The notes beneath the pieces are model-generated. The model was not told the DNA's origin. It saw only the letters and a list, made by a program, of their open reading frames with translations, and did not search any database. Positions 17,062-25,017 of a DNA stretch of 64,000 nt are shown in pieces; positions within the stretch are counted from its first letter, which is position 1; every line of letters starts with the position of its first letter. The stretch covers positions 1,674,001 through 1,738,000 of the forward strand of contig NZ_CP016226.1 of NCBI RefSeq assembly GCF_013377235.1. Direction: 5' to 3'. The translations under genes and the position numbers were made by a program. Source of the stretch: Mannheimia varigena. GTDB lineage: Bacteria; Pseudomonadota; Gammaproteobacteria; Enterobacterales; Pasteurellaceae.

Positions 17062-17706
17062 CTAAATAGGGGAGAGATCCGAAATAATGTTCCCATTTGA
17101 AACTGTAATCACCCGATTAAACAAAAATAAACTCTCCTCTAGTTGGTGGGTTACCATTAAAAGCGTGAGGTTACGGTTTTGGCAGATATCCAGCACGATT
17201 TGTTGCAATTCCTCTCGGCGTTTTGGATCAAGAGCGGAGAAAGGTTCGTCTAAGAGCAAAATTGGTTTATCTCGTAGCAAAGTGCGAGCGAGAGCAACAC
17301 GTTGTTTTTGTCCGCCTGAAAGCTGATCCGCTTGGCGGTGTAAGAATTCCTGAAGCCCCATTTGGTTGGCAATCTGTTTAACTTGTAATTTTTGTTTTTC
17401 ATTAAGTGAGAGGCTTGGCACAAGGGCTAAGCCAATATTTTGTTCCACTGTTAAATGCGGAAAAATATTGTTGTCTTGGAATAACATAGAAACCGGGCGT
17501 TGTGCTACTTCGGTGTGAGTATGATTTTCTTGATTTAAGAACAATTCGCCTTTCTCTGATTGTTCAAATCCTGCAATTAAATTGAGCAACGTACTTTTGC
17601 CAGCTCCGCTTTCGCCCACTACCGCAATCCGCTCGCCTTTAGACACAGAAAGTTGAAAGTGCATACGCATTTGTTCGTAGGTAAAGTGAAGATCGAGTTC
17701 TATCAT
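17062..17706 (-). CDS. thiQ: Thiamine ABC transporter ATP-binding protein ThiQ
   Basis: A 214-residue ABC ATPase that powers import of thiamine and its phosphates. Walker A GESGAGKST is at 31-39, the signature LSGGQ at 129-133 and Walker B with LLLDEPFSALD at about 150-160. I chose the ATG at 17706, which overlaps the thiP stop codon (ATGA), over an in-frame ATG six codons earlier inside thiP. It is paired with thiP, but no periplasmic binding protein gene thiB is next to them. Confidence 0.9.
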   Translation of the reverse strand: MIELDLHFTYEQMRMHFQLSVSKGERIAVVGESGAGKSTLLNLIAGFEQSEKGELFLNQENHTHTEVAQRPVSMLFQDNNIFPHLTVEQNIGLALVPSLSLNEKQKLQVKQIANQMGLQEFLHRQADQLSGGQKQRVALARTLLRDKPILLLDEPFSALDPKRREELQQIVLDICQNRNLTLLMVTHQLEESLFLFNRVITVSNGNIISDLSPI

Positions 17707-19277
17707 TGTTTTTCCTTTATACATAAAAATGGCAGCAAGGCGAATAGCATCAATATCAATGCGGTAACAGCAGCATCTTCGGTTCTATAGCTCCCAAGCT
17801 GTTGATAGAGCAAATAAGGTAGCGAGCTGAAATCGCGGTTTCCAAAAAAGGCAATCACGGTAAAACTGCCTAAACTGGAGGACATCGCTAACGCAAAGGC
17901 GGTTGCAAGCGGTCGAATTAGCTGCGTTTTTTCCACAATCCACCAGCGTTGAAAGCCTGTTAGCCCTAAGCCTAGAGCCAGTTTATCGTGACTAGTTAGG
18001 CTGTTCCACATTGCTGAAAAAAGCATTGGGTAGATAAAAGGCAGTAAGGTCAAACCGTTACACACGCCCACTAGTATTAATAATTCTGTTGTAGAGAGGT
18101 TTTGATTCATCAGTAAAATAAACAAGCCTACCGATAATAAAAAGATAGGTAGCACCAAAGGATAAATAGTTACGCTGCCTAAAATACTGTGGGCGATTTT
18201 GGCTTTTTTATAGAGCAGTTGGCGAGCCTCTAATGCGATCAGATAACTAATGCCAATTACGACAAAAGAGGCGATTAGGCTTAAAACCAAAGAGAACTGT
18301 GCTGCTTTCCATAATGCAGGGTTGAGCAGTCGCTCACTGAGTTTTGAGACACTCACTCCTGCCCAAACTACGCTTACAAGCGGTAGAATTATTGCAAAAC
18401 TTTGCAAAAAAATGACCGCTTGTAACAGCCATTTTGCCCAGCCTGTTGGCTTTGGCTTCCAGATATCTACTCGGTTTGGCTGCTGTTTTAATTCTTTAAA
18501 TGCAGCGGTGGAAATTCGGCTCATCACAAATTGTAAGCCAATACCCACAACAAATTGTACCGCAATTAAAATAATGGCTTTTGCAAAATCAAACTCAAAA
18601 GTAACCGCTTGATAAATGGCAACTTCCAGCGTGCTGTATTTCGGGCTGCCACCGAGCATTAATACTATCGGAAAGCTGGTAAAACAAACCAAAAATACCG
18701 TCATAAAAATATAAGGAAACAGCGTTTTGATAATGGGCATTTCGACAATATTGATGAAATTCCAGCCCTTTAAATTTAATTGAGCGGCAAGTTGGAAGCG
18801 GCTACTTGGGATAAGGTTTAATCCGCTGATGTAATATTTCATCACAAAAGGAATGTTGAATAAGCAGTGAGCAATAATAATGCCGTGTAAGCCGTATAAA
18901 TTAACTTGCCATTCCAAGCCTAAAAGGCGAAAAAGTTGTACTAGCCAGCCTGAATTGCCAAATACACCAATGACCGCAAAGATAATGACAAGTGAGGGTA
19001 GTGCCCAAACAAAAGAGATGGTTTTATAAAGTAATTGTTTGCCTTTAAAGTCTAAATAGAAAAAAGATCTTGCTAAAAGACCACCTAAAATAAGTGAAAT
19101 GATGGCAGAAAGTGTAGCTTGAAGCGAACTATAAGCAAGAATTTGCAGCACATCGGCACTAGAAATTAACGTGTTGTTTTGTTGATATCCGACCAGTGCC
19201 CATAAACTAAAGCCATAAAGAGCAATAATGCCGAAGTAGATAAACCACGCTATTGTCTTGGTTAATTTGCTAAGCAT
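17703..19277 (-). CDS. thiP: Thiamine ABC transporter permease ThiP
   Basis: A 524-residue inner-membrane permease made of two fused BPD_transp_1 halves, about 12 helices in all; EAA-type loops are near residues 170-200 (SSRFQLAAQLNLKGW) and about 440 (ALGLGLTGFQRWW). ThiP forms the channel for thiamine with ThiQ and normally needs ThiB, whose gene usually lies upstream but is absent here (ptsH is divergent 257 bases away). No TPP riboswitch is visible in the leader. An inverted pair of uptake words lies within the coding sequence (18376-18423). Confidence 0.9.
   Translation of the reverse strand: MLSKLTKTIAWFIYFGIIALYGFSLWALVGYQQNNTLISSADVLQILAYSSLQATLSAIISLILGGLLARSFFYLDFKGKQLLYKTISFVWALPSLVIIFAVIGVFGNSGWLVQLFRLLGLEWQVNLYGLHGIIIAHCLFNIPFVMKYYISGLNLIPSSRFQLAAQLNLKGWNFINIVEMPIIKTLFPYIFMTVFLVCFTSFPIVLMLGGSPKYSTLEVAIYQAVTFEFDFAKAIILIAVQFVVGIGLQFVMSRISTAAFKELKQQPNRVDIWKPKPTGWAKWLLQAVIFLQSFAIILPLVSVVWAGVSVSKLSERLLNPALWKAAQFSLVLSLIASFVVIGISYLIALEARQLLYKKAKIAHSILGSVTIYPLVLPIFLLSVGLFILLMNQNLSTTELLILVGVCNGLTLLPFIYPMLFSAMWNSLTSHDKLALGLGLTGFQRWWIVEKTQLIRPLATAFALAMSSSLGSFTVIAFFGNRDFSSLPYLLYQQLGSYRTEDAAVTALILMLFALLPFLCIKEKQ
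18376..18423. repeat. Inverted pair of uptake sequences inside thiP
   Basis: ACAAGCGGT (18376-18384) and ACCGCTTGT (18415-18423) face each other 30 bases apart, with TTGCAAAACTTTGCAAAAAA between them. Such pairs usually form terminators between genes, but this one lies within an open reading frame. Confidence 0.85.
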
Positions 19278-19534
19278 ATTGCTCCAATATTGAAGATTAA
19301 GGGATATTCGTATTGAAATTATTGTAACATTTCCATTTGGCAGTGTACTAGAATCTTGATTTTTAACAAAAGTTTTTTAAACTTGCTCAAAAAATTAGCA
19401 GTTTTTTAGGCTGAAGCAACAAGTTTTTCATTTTTTTAGCGTGTGTTTAATTTGAATTTGTAGTAAAGTTGCGGGCGAAAATCAATTGATTAAAACACAT
19501 TTTTTTTAACTTTCAAATTTAAGAGGAATACGTT

Positions 19535-19792
19535 ATGTACTCAAAAGATGTTGTTATCACCGCACCTAATGGTTTACACACTCGTCCAGCAGCTGAATTT
19601 GTTAAGGCAGCAAAAGGCTTTGCATCTGATATTACTGTTGCTTCTGGTGGCAAAAGTGCAAGTGCAAAGAGCTTATTTAAATTACAAACATTGGGTTTAA
19701 CTCAAGGTACAACTATTACTATTTCTGCTGAAGGCGAGGATGAGCAAAAAGCAGTTGATTTCTTAGTAGATTTGATTCCTACTTTAGAATAA
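19535..19792 (+). CDS. ptsH: Phosphocarrier protein HPr
   Basis: An 85-residue cytoplasmic phosphocarrier of the PTS. The phosphorylated H15 is in NGLHTRPAA and S46 is in SAKSLFKL. It passes phosphate from enzyme I to the EIIA proteins, including the crr product nearby. AAGAGGA is well placed before the ATG. It is first in ptsH-ptsI-crr; a strong hairpin separates it from ptsI, which may set HPr above enzyme I in amount. Confidence 0.97.
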   Translation: MYSKDVVITAPNGLHTRPAAEFVKAAKGFASDITVASGGKSASAKSLFKLQTLGLTQGTTITISAEGEDEQKAVDFLVDLIPTLE

Positions 19793-19822
19793 TTTTTCCT
19801 ATTCTCGGATTAAAATTTATAC

Positions 19823-19860
19823 CACTTTATTGTAGCAAAATGCTGCAATAAAGTGTTTTG
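19823..19860 (+). terminator. Hairpin between ptsH and ptsI, possible partial terminator
   Basis: CACTTTATTGTAGCA (19823-19837) and TGCTGCAATAAAGTG (19841-19855) pair over 15 bases with one G-U, a loop of AAA, then TTTTG. A second small hairpin, AGACGA/TCGTCT (19873-19888), follows before the ptsI ribosome site. Confidence 0.65.
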
Positions 19861-19905
19861 CTATGCAACACCAGACGATTTATCGTCTTACATAAGGACA
19901 CGATT

Positions 19906-21627
19906 ATGATTACAGGTATCGCAGCTTCCCCCGGTGCAGTATTTGGAAAAGCATTGGTTTTAAAAGAAGAACCGATTGTATTAAATACTCGCAAAATTGA
20001 TGAAAGTGAAGTTGAGGCTGAAAAAGCGAAATTCTTTGAAGGACGTAAAAAAGCTGCAGCACAATTAACTGCAATTAAACAAAAAGCCCGCCGTACGTTA
20101 GGCGAAGAAAAAGAAGCGATTTTTGAAGGTCATTTGATGATCTTAGAAGATGAAGAGCTTGAAGAAGAAATTCTGGGTTACCTGAGTGATAATCTTGTTA
20201 CGGCTGATGTTGCAGCAAGTAAAGTGATTGAAATGCAAGCGGCAATGCTTGCGGAAATTGATGATGAATATTTAAAAGAGCGTGCGGGCGATATTCGTGA
20301 TATCGGTAATCGTTTAGTGCGGAATATTTTAAATATGAATATTGTAGATTTAGGCGATATTCAAGACGAAGTCATTTTAGTGGCTTACGATTTAACTCCT
20401 TCTGAAACGGCACAATTAAATTTAGATAAAGTCTTAGGCTTTATTACGGATATTGGCGGTCGTACTTCTCACACTTCGATTATGGCTCGTTCATTAGAGC
20501 TTCCTGCCATTGTAGGGACGAATAATGTTACTTCTTTAGTCAAAACAGGCGATTTCTTAATTTTAGATGCAATTAACAACGAAGTGCATTTAAATCCATC
20601 AGAAGAAAAAATAGCAGAGTTTAAAACCTTACAAGATAAATTAAAGGCTGAAAAAGAAGAATTAGCTAAATTAAAAGAGTTACCAGCTCAAACGTTAGAT
20701 GGTCATAAAGTAGATGTTGCAGGTAACATCGGTACAATCCGTGATGTGGAAAGTGTGTTGCGTAACGGTGGTGAAGCGGTTGGTTTATATCGCACTGAGT
20801 TCTTATTTATGGATCGAGCTCAGCTGCCAGGGGAAGAAGAACAATTCCAAGCCTACAAAGAAATTGTAGAAGCAATGGGTAACCAAATGGTTATTCTTCG
20901 TACGATGGATATTGGTGGCGATAAAGAATTGCCATACCTAGACTTGCCAAAAGAGATGAACCCATTCTTAGGCTGGCGTGCGGTGCGTATCGGTTTTACT
21001 CGCCGTGAAATTTTAGATACCCAGTTGCGTGCGGTATTGCGTGCTTCGGCATTCGGTAACTTGGCGGTAATGTTCCCGATGATCATTTCAGTGGAAGAGA
21101 TCCGTTTATTAAAATCCATCGTAGCGGAATTAAAAGATCAGCTTCGTGCGGAAGGCCACGCCTTTGATGAAAACCTCAAACTCGGTATTATGGTAGAAAC
21201 ACCATCGGCTGCAGTGAATGCTCGTCATTTAGCGAAAGAGGCAGATTTCTTCAGTATCGGCACTAACGACTTAACCCAATATACGCTGGCGGTGGATCGT
21301 GGCAATGAAATTATTGCTCACTTATACAACCCACTTAGCCCATCAGTGTTGAACCTAATCAAACAAGTGATCGATGCGTCTCACGCTGAAGGCAAATGGA
21401 CAGGAATGTGTGGTGAATTAGCAGGTGACGTACGTGCAACAGCATTATTGCTCGGTATGGGCTTAGACGAGTTCAGTATGAGCGGTATTTCTGTACCACA
21501 CGTTAAGAAACTCATTCGTTCAATTAATTTTGCTGATGCAAAAGCACTTGCTGATGAAGCCCTTTCTCAACCAACGGCTGCGGATATTGAACGTTTAGTC
21601 GATGCGTTTTATCAAAAATTAAACTAA
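19906..21627 (+). CDS. ptsI: PTS enzyme I (phosphoenolpyruvate-protein phosphotransferase)
   Basis: A 573-residue cytoplasmic enzyme that starts the PTS phosphate chain from phosphoenolpyruvate. The phosphorylated H189 lies in TDIGGRTSHTSIMARS, and the C-terminal PEP-binding half has FSIGTNDLTQYTLAVDR and GMCGELAGD. I chose the ATG at 19906 (MITGIAASPG, preceded by AAGGA); an open frame extends 16 codons further but overlaps the intergenic hairpins. It serves all PTS sugars, including sucrose through crr and scrA. Confidence 0.97.
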   Translation: MITGIAASPGAVFGKALVLKEEPIVLNTRKIDESEVEAEKAKFFEGRKKAAAQLTAIKQKARRTLGEEKEAIFEGHLMILEDEELEEEILGYLSDNLVTADVAASKVIEMQAAMLAEIDDEYLKERAGDIRDIGNRLVRNILNMNIVDLGDIQDEVILVAYDLTPSETAQLNLDKVLGFITDIGGRTSHTSIMARSLELPAIVGTNNVTSLVKTGDFLILDAINNEVHLNPSEEKIAEFKTLQDKLKAEKEELAKLKELPAQTLDGHKVDVAGNIGTIRDVESVLRNGGEAVGLYRTEFLFMDRAQLPGEEEQFQAYKEIVEAMGNQMVILRTMDIGGDKELPYLDLPKEMNPFLGWRAVRIGFTRREILDTQLRAVLRASAFGNLAVMFPMIISVEEIRLLKSIVAELKDQLRAEGHAFDENLKLGIMVETPSAAVNARHLAKEADFFSIGTNDLTQYTLAVDRGNEIIAHLYNPLSPSVLNLIKQVIDASHAEGKWTGMCGELAGDVRATALLLGMGLDEFSMSGISVPHVKKLIRSINFADAKALADEALSQPTAADIERLVDAFYQKLN

Positions 21628-21650
21628 TTTAAATTATTTAGCATACAAAA

Positions 21651-21685
21651 ACAAAATTCTCGTATAGAATGTATGAGAATTTTGT
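21651..21685 (+). other. Hairpin between ptsI and crr
   Basis: Perfect 11-base arms ACAAAATTCTC and GAGAATTTTGT around a 13-base loop, just before the crr ribosome site (GAGGGAG). It lacks a T run, so an RNA-processing or stability role seems likelier than termination. Confidence 0.6.
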
Positions 21686-21705
21686 CATTCTGAGGGAGAT
21701 TTAAG

Positions 21706-22206
21706 ATGGGTTTATTCGATAAATTATTTGGCTCAAAACAGAAAGAGAGCAAAGAGATTAAAATTTATGCACCATTAACAGGTGAAATTGTTAACATTGA
21801 AGATGTTCCTGATGTGGTTTTTTCTGAAAAAATCGTAGGTGATGGTGTAGCAATCCGACCAGTTGGAGATACGATTGTTTCCCCAGTAAATGGAACTATC
21901 GGCAAAATTTTTGAAACTAATCATGCATTTTCAATTGAATCTGAGGATGGTGTTGAATTATTTGTTCACTTTGGTATTGACACTGTTGAACTAAAAGGTG
22001 AGGGTTTCTCTCGCTTAGTTCAAGAAGGGCAAACCGTGAAAGTAGGTGATCCAATCATCAAATTTGATTTAGCCTTACTTGAAGGTAAAGCCAAATCTGT
22101 TTTAACACCGATCGTGATTTCAAACATGGATGAAATCAGCAACTTATCTAAATTAAATGGTCAAGTTGTTGCTGGCGAGAGTGTTGTTTTAACCTTAACA
22201 AAATAA
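21706..22206 (+). CDS. crr: PTS glucose-specific enzyme IIA (EIIA-Glc)
   Basis: A 166-residue cytoplasmic protein. The two active-site histidines are H73 (TNHAFSI) and H88 (FVHFGIDTVEL); H88 carries the phosphate. It donates phosphate to EIIBC proteins that lack their own EIIA, such as ScrA here, and in enteric bacteria its phosphorylation state drives adenylate cyclase and inducer exclusion. It is last in ptsH-ptsI-crr and is followed by a clear terminator. Confidence 0.97.
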   Translation: MGLFDKLFGSKQKESKEIKIYAPLTGEIVNIEDVPDVVFSEKIVGDGVAIRPVGDTIVSPVNGTIGKIFETNHAFSIESEDGVELFVHFGIDTVELKGEGFSRLVQEGQTVKVGDPIIKFDLALLEGKAKSVLTPIVISNMDEISNLSKLNGQVVAGESVVLTLTK

Positions 22207-22219
22207 TTCTAAAATGATG

Positions 22220-22256
22220 AAAAGAGCCACGATGTGAAAATCGTGGCTTTTTTATT
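22220..22256 (+). terminator. Terminator after crr
   Basis: AAAGAGCCACGAT and ATCGTGGCTTTTT with a GTGAAA-type loop and a T run. Confidence 0.9.
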
Positions 22257-22330
22257 TAATGAATATTAGATTTCTGTAGATTATTTCTAGATAAAAAATA
22301 GGCGACAAGGTAAAATATGCCACAAATTTT

Positions 22331-22387
22331 GCGTAAAGGGTTTATTTTGAGTATAAAAACAATAAATTGCTTTACGCTTTTCTTTTC
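22331..22387 (+). terminator. Second, unassigned hairpin-plus-T-run before miaB
   Basis: GCGTAAAG (22331-22338) pairs with CTTTACGC (22370-22377), with an inner TTTATT/AATAAA pairing, followed by TTTTCTTTTC. It lies about 75 bases after the crr terminator and 30 before miaB, so it has no obvious gene to end. It might be a miaB leader attenuator or the end of a short RNA. Confidence 0.6.
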
Positions 22388-22417
22388 TAACTAATTGATA
22401 TATTTATATTTTTGACT

Positions 22418-23845
22418 ATGGCTAAATTACATATTACCACTTGGGGCTGCCAAATGAATGAGTACGACTCATCAAAAATGGCAGATTTACTCAATTCTAC
22501 ACACGGTTTTGAGCTAACTGAAAATCCGGAAGATGCAGATGTTTTATTACTGAATACTTGTTCTATTCGTGAAAAAGCACAAGAAAAAGTATTCTCTCAG
22601 CTTGGTCGTTGGAAAAACTGGAAAAAAGACAAACCAAACCTAATCATTGGTGTGGGTGGTTGTGTTGCTTCGCAAGAAGGAGAGCATATTCGTGATCGTG
22701 CTCCTTATGTTGATATTGTATTCGGACCACAAACTCTACACCGTTTACCTGAAATGATTAACCAAATTCGTGGCGGTAAAAGCTCGATTGTGGATATTTC
22801 TTTCCCAGAAATCGAAAAATTTGATCGCTTGCCAGAACCAAAAGCCGAAGGCCCAACTGCTTTTGTATCAATTATGGAAGGTTGTAACAAGTACTGCTCG
22901 TTCTGCGTGGTGCCTTACACCCGTGGCGAAGAGGTTTCACGCCCAGTGGATGATGTATTATTTGAAATTGCACAACTTGCAGCACAGGGCGTGCGTGAAG
23001 TTAATTTACTTGGTCAAAACGTAAATGCGTATCGTGGCGAAACCTTTGATGGCGGTATTTGCACATTCGCAGAATTACTGCGTTTAGTGGCAGCGATTGA
23101 CGGTATTGACCGCTTGCGTTATACCACGAGCCACCCAATTGAATTTAGCGATGATATTATCGAAGTTTATCGCGATACGCCTGAATTAGTGAGCTTCTTA
23201 CACTTACCAATTCAAAGCGGTTCAGACCGTGTATTAACAATGATGAAACGTAACCACACGGCATTAGAGTATAAAGCGATTATCCGCAAACTACGTGAAG
23301 TTCGCCCTGACATTCAAATCAGCTCAGACTTTATTGTCGGCTTCCCGGGCGAAACGGCGGAAGATTTTGAGCAAACAATGAAAATCATCGAGCAAGTAAA
23401 CTTTGATATGAGTTTTAGCTTTATCTATTCAGCTCGCCCTGGCACGCCGGCGGCGGATCTGCCTGACAATGTTTCAGAAGATGAGAAAAAAGAGCGTTTA
23501 TCACGCCTACAACAGCGTATTAACCATCAGGCAATGCAGTTTAGCCGTGCGATGCTCGGCACGGAACAGCGCATTTTGGTTGAAGGTCCATCGAAAAAAG
23601 ATTTAATGGAGCTTACAGGGCGTACAGAAACCAATCGTGTGGTGAACTTCATGGGTACGCCGGATATGATTGGCAAGTTCGTTGATGTGAAAATTATGGA
23701 TGTTTACACCAACTCCCTGCGTGGCGAGGTAATCCGCACGGAAGAAGATATGGGATTACGGGTGGTAGAATCGGCTGAAAGTGTTATTGCCCGTACCCGT
23801 AAAGAAGATGAGTTAGGTGTTGGCAAATACGTTGTCAATCTGTAA
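22418..23845 (+). CDS. miaB: tRNA-2-methylthio-N6-dimethylallyladenosine synthase MiaB
   Basis: A 475-residue radical-SAM methylthiotransferase that modifies A37 of tRNAs reading UNN codons. The N-terminal cluster ligands are C11, C48 and C82; the radical-SAM cluster is C156, C160 and C163 (CNKYCSFC). A TRAM domain closes the protein. I start at the ATG at 22418 (MAKLHITTWGCQMNEYDS); no strong ribosome site is visible, which is unusual. Divergent uptake-sequence dyad follows as terminator. Confidence 0.95.
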   Translation: MAKLHITTWGCQMNEYDSSKMADLLNSTHGFELTENPEDADVLLLNTCSIREKAQEKVFSQLGRWKNWKKDKPNLIIGVGGCVASQEGEHIRDRAPYVDIVFGPQTLHRLPEMINQIRGGKSSIVDISFPEIEKFDRLPEPKAEGPTAFVSIMEGCNKYCSFCVVPYTRGEEVSRPVDDVLFEIAQLAAQGVREVNLLGQNVNAYRGETFDGGICTFAELLRLVAAIDGIDRLRYTTSHPIEFSDDIIEVYRDTPELVSFLHLPIQSGSDRVLTMMKRNHTALEYKAIIRKLREVRPDIQISSDFIVGFPGETAEDFEQTMKIIEQVNFDMSFSFIYSARPGTPAADLPDNVSEDEKKERLSRLQQRINHQAMQFSRAMLGTEQRILVEGPSKKDLMELTGRTETNRVVNFMGTPDMIGKFVDVKIMDVYTNSLRGEVIRTEEDMGLRVVESAESVIARTRKEDELGVGKYVVNL

Positions 23846-23859
23846 AAAAATTCCGTTTT

Positions 23860-23898
23860 ATGACCGCTTGTAGCTATAATACAAGCGGTCATTTTTTT
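23860..23898 (+). terminator. Terminator after miaB made of paired uptake sequences
   Basis: ATGACCGCTTGT and ACAAGCGGTCAT, perfect 12-base arms with a 9-base loop, followed by seven T. Confidence 0.9.
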
Positions 23899-23976
23899 AG
23901 ATTTTTTGCAATTTAGCACATCTCAAAATGCAAAAAGTGAGTGAAATTGAGTTGTTTACAATTTATAATAATTTAT

Positions 23977-23994
23977 AGCTAAATCGTTTTAGCT
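23977..23994. promoter_or_regulatory. ScrR-type operator at scrK
   Basis: AGCTAAATCGTTTTAGCT, a palindrome with seven-base perfect arms and central TCGT, typical for a LacI-family repressor. Its last base is the first base of the TATAAT box, the same geometry as at scrA. Confidence 0.82.
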
Positions 23995-23999
23995 ATAAT
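23994..23999 (+). promoter_or_regulatory. Predicted -10 box of scrKBR
   Basis: TATAAT directly abutting the operator; the -35 region 17 bases upstream (ATTTAT) is weak. The distance to the scrK ATG is 34 bases. Confidence 0.65.
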
Positions 24000-24033
24000 T
24001 AAATATAGTTAAATAAAATAGAAAGAGAATATT

Positions 24034-24957
24034 ATGGGCAAGATTTGGGTAACAGGTGATGCTGTTGTTGATTTAATTCCAGATGGCGAAAATCACTATT
24101 TAAAATGTGCAGGCGGAGCACCGGCAAATGTGGCGGTAGGTGTTTCTCGTTTAGGCGTTGAAGCCGGGTTTATCGGGCGTGTAGGCAACGATCCGCTTGG
24201 TAAATTTATGCGTGAGGTGCTACAAGCTGAAAATGTCTCTGTTGAGAATATGATTTTAGATGACAATCACCGCACTTCAACCGTTGTTGTTGGTTTAGAT
24301 AATGGCGAGCGTAGCTTTACCTTTATGGTTAATCCAAGTGCCGACCAATTCTTAGAAGTTGGCGATTTACCTGAATTTAGCAAAGGCGATTTTTTACATT
24401 GTTGCTCAATTGCCTTAATTAATGACCCATCACGTTCTACCACCATTGAAGCAATTTGCCGTGTAAAACAAGCTGGCGGCTATGTTTCGTTTGATCCAAA
24501 TCTGCGTGAGTCTCTCTGGAAAAGCCTTGATGAAATGAAATCGGTGGTCAATTCAGTGGTTTCAATGGCAGATATTCTCAAATTTTCGGAAGAAGAACTG
24601 ACATTATTAACTGATACCGAAACGTTAGAACAAGCCACCCAAGCCATTACGGCACAATATCCTGAAAAATTAATTATCATCACCTTAGGCAAAGATGGGG
24701 CGATTTACTACTTCAATGGTAAGAGCCAAATTGTGGCAGGTAAAGCATTAAAACCTGTTGATACCACAGGGGCTGGCGATGCTTTTGTCAGCGGATTATT
24801 AGCCGGTTTAGCCAACACGCCGGATTGGAAAGATGAAACAGCTTTAGTAGAAGTTATCCGCAAAGCAAATGCCTCTGGTGCATTAGCCACCACCGCAAAA
24901 GGGGCGATGTCGGCTCTGCCGAATAAAGCTCAATTAGAAGCTTTTCTGACGAAATAG
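24034..24957 (+). CDS. scrK: Fructokinase ScrK (PfkB family)
   Basis: A 307-residue cytoplasmic sugar kinase of the PfkB/ribokinase family that converts fructose, released from sucrose 6-phosphate, into fructose 6-phosphate. N-terminal CAGGAPANVAVGVSRLG and the C-terminal anion-hole motif DTTGAGDAF with its catalytic aspartate are intact. It is first in scrK-scrB-scrR. A relative, aminoimidazole riboside kinase, has similar sequence, but the sucrose hydrolase and regulator next door favour fructokinase. Confidence 0.92.
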   Translation: MGKIWVTGDAVVDLIPDGENHYLKCAGGAPANVAVGVSRLGVEAGFIGRVGNDPLGKFMREVLQAENVSVENMILDDNHRTSTVVVGLDNGERSFTFMVNPSADQFLEVGDLPEFSKGDFLHCCSIALINDPSRSTTIEAICRVKQAGGYVSFDPNLRESLWKSLDEMKSVVNSVVSMADILKFSEEELTLLTDTETLEQATQAITAQYPEKLIIITLGKDGAIYYFNGKSQIVAGKALKPVDTTGAGDAFVSGLLAGLANTPDWKDETALVEVIRKANASGALATTAKGAMSALPNKAQLEAFLTK

Positions 24958-24966
24958 TTTTATTTT

Positions 24967-24996
24967 CCCCTCTCCCTGATTTTTCAGAGAGAGGGG
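24967..24996 (+). other. Hairpin between scrK and scrB
   Basis: CCCCTCTC and GAGAGGGG, extended by CTGA/TCAG after one mismatch, with TTTT centre. It ends 22 bases before the scrB start and has only a short T-rich flank, so it may mark RNA processing or partial termination. Confidence 0.55.
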
Positions 24997-25017
24997 TTAT
25001 TTATTGAGGAACATCCT

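Noticed and set aside
18250..18612. Plus-strand open frame of 120 codons inside thiP
   Set aside because: It is antisense to a well-conserved permease, and has no ribosome site or family resemblance.
19278..19534. TPP riboswitch in the leader of thiP
   Set aside because: The conserved CUGAGA and ACCUGAUC-type elements of the TPP riboswitch are absent on the minus strand.
23937..23960. CRP site upstream of scrK
   Set aside because: GTGAGTGAAATTGAGTTG keeps only one half-site; too weak to support.
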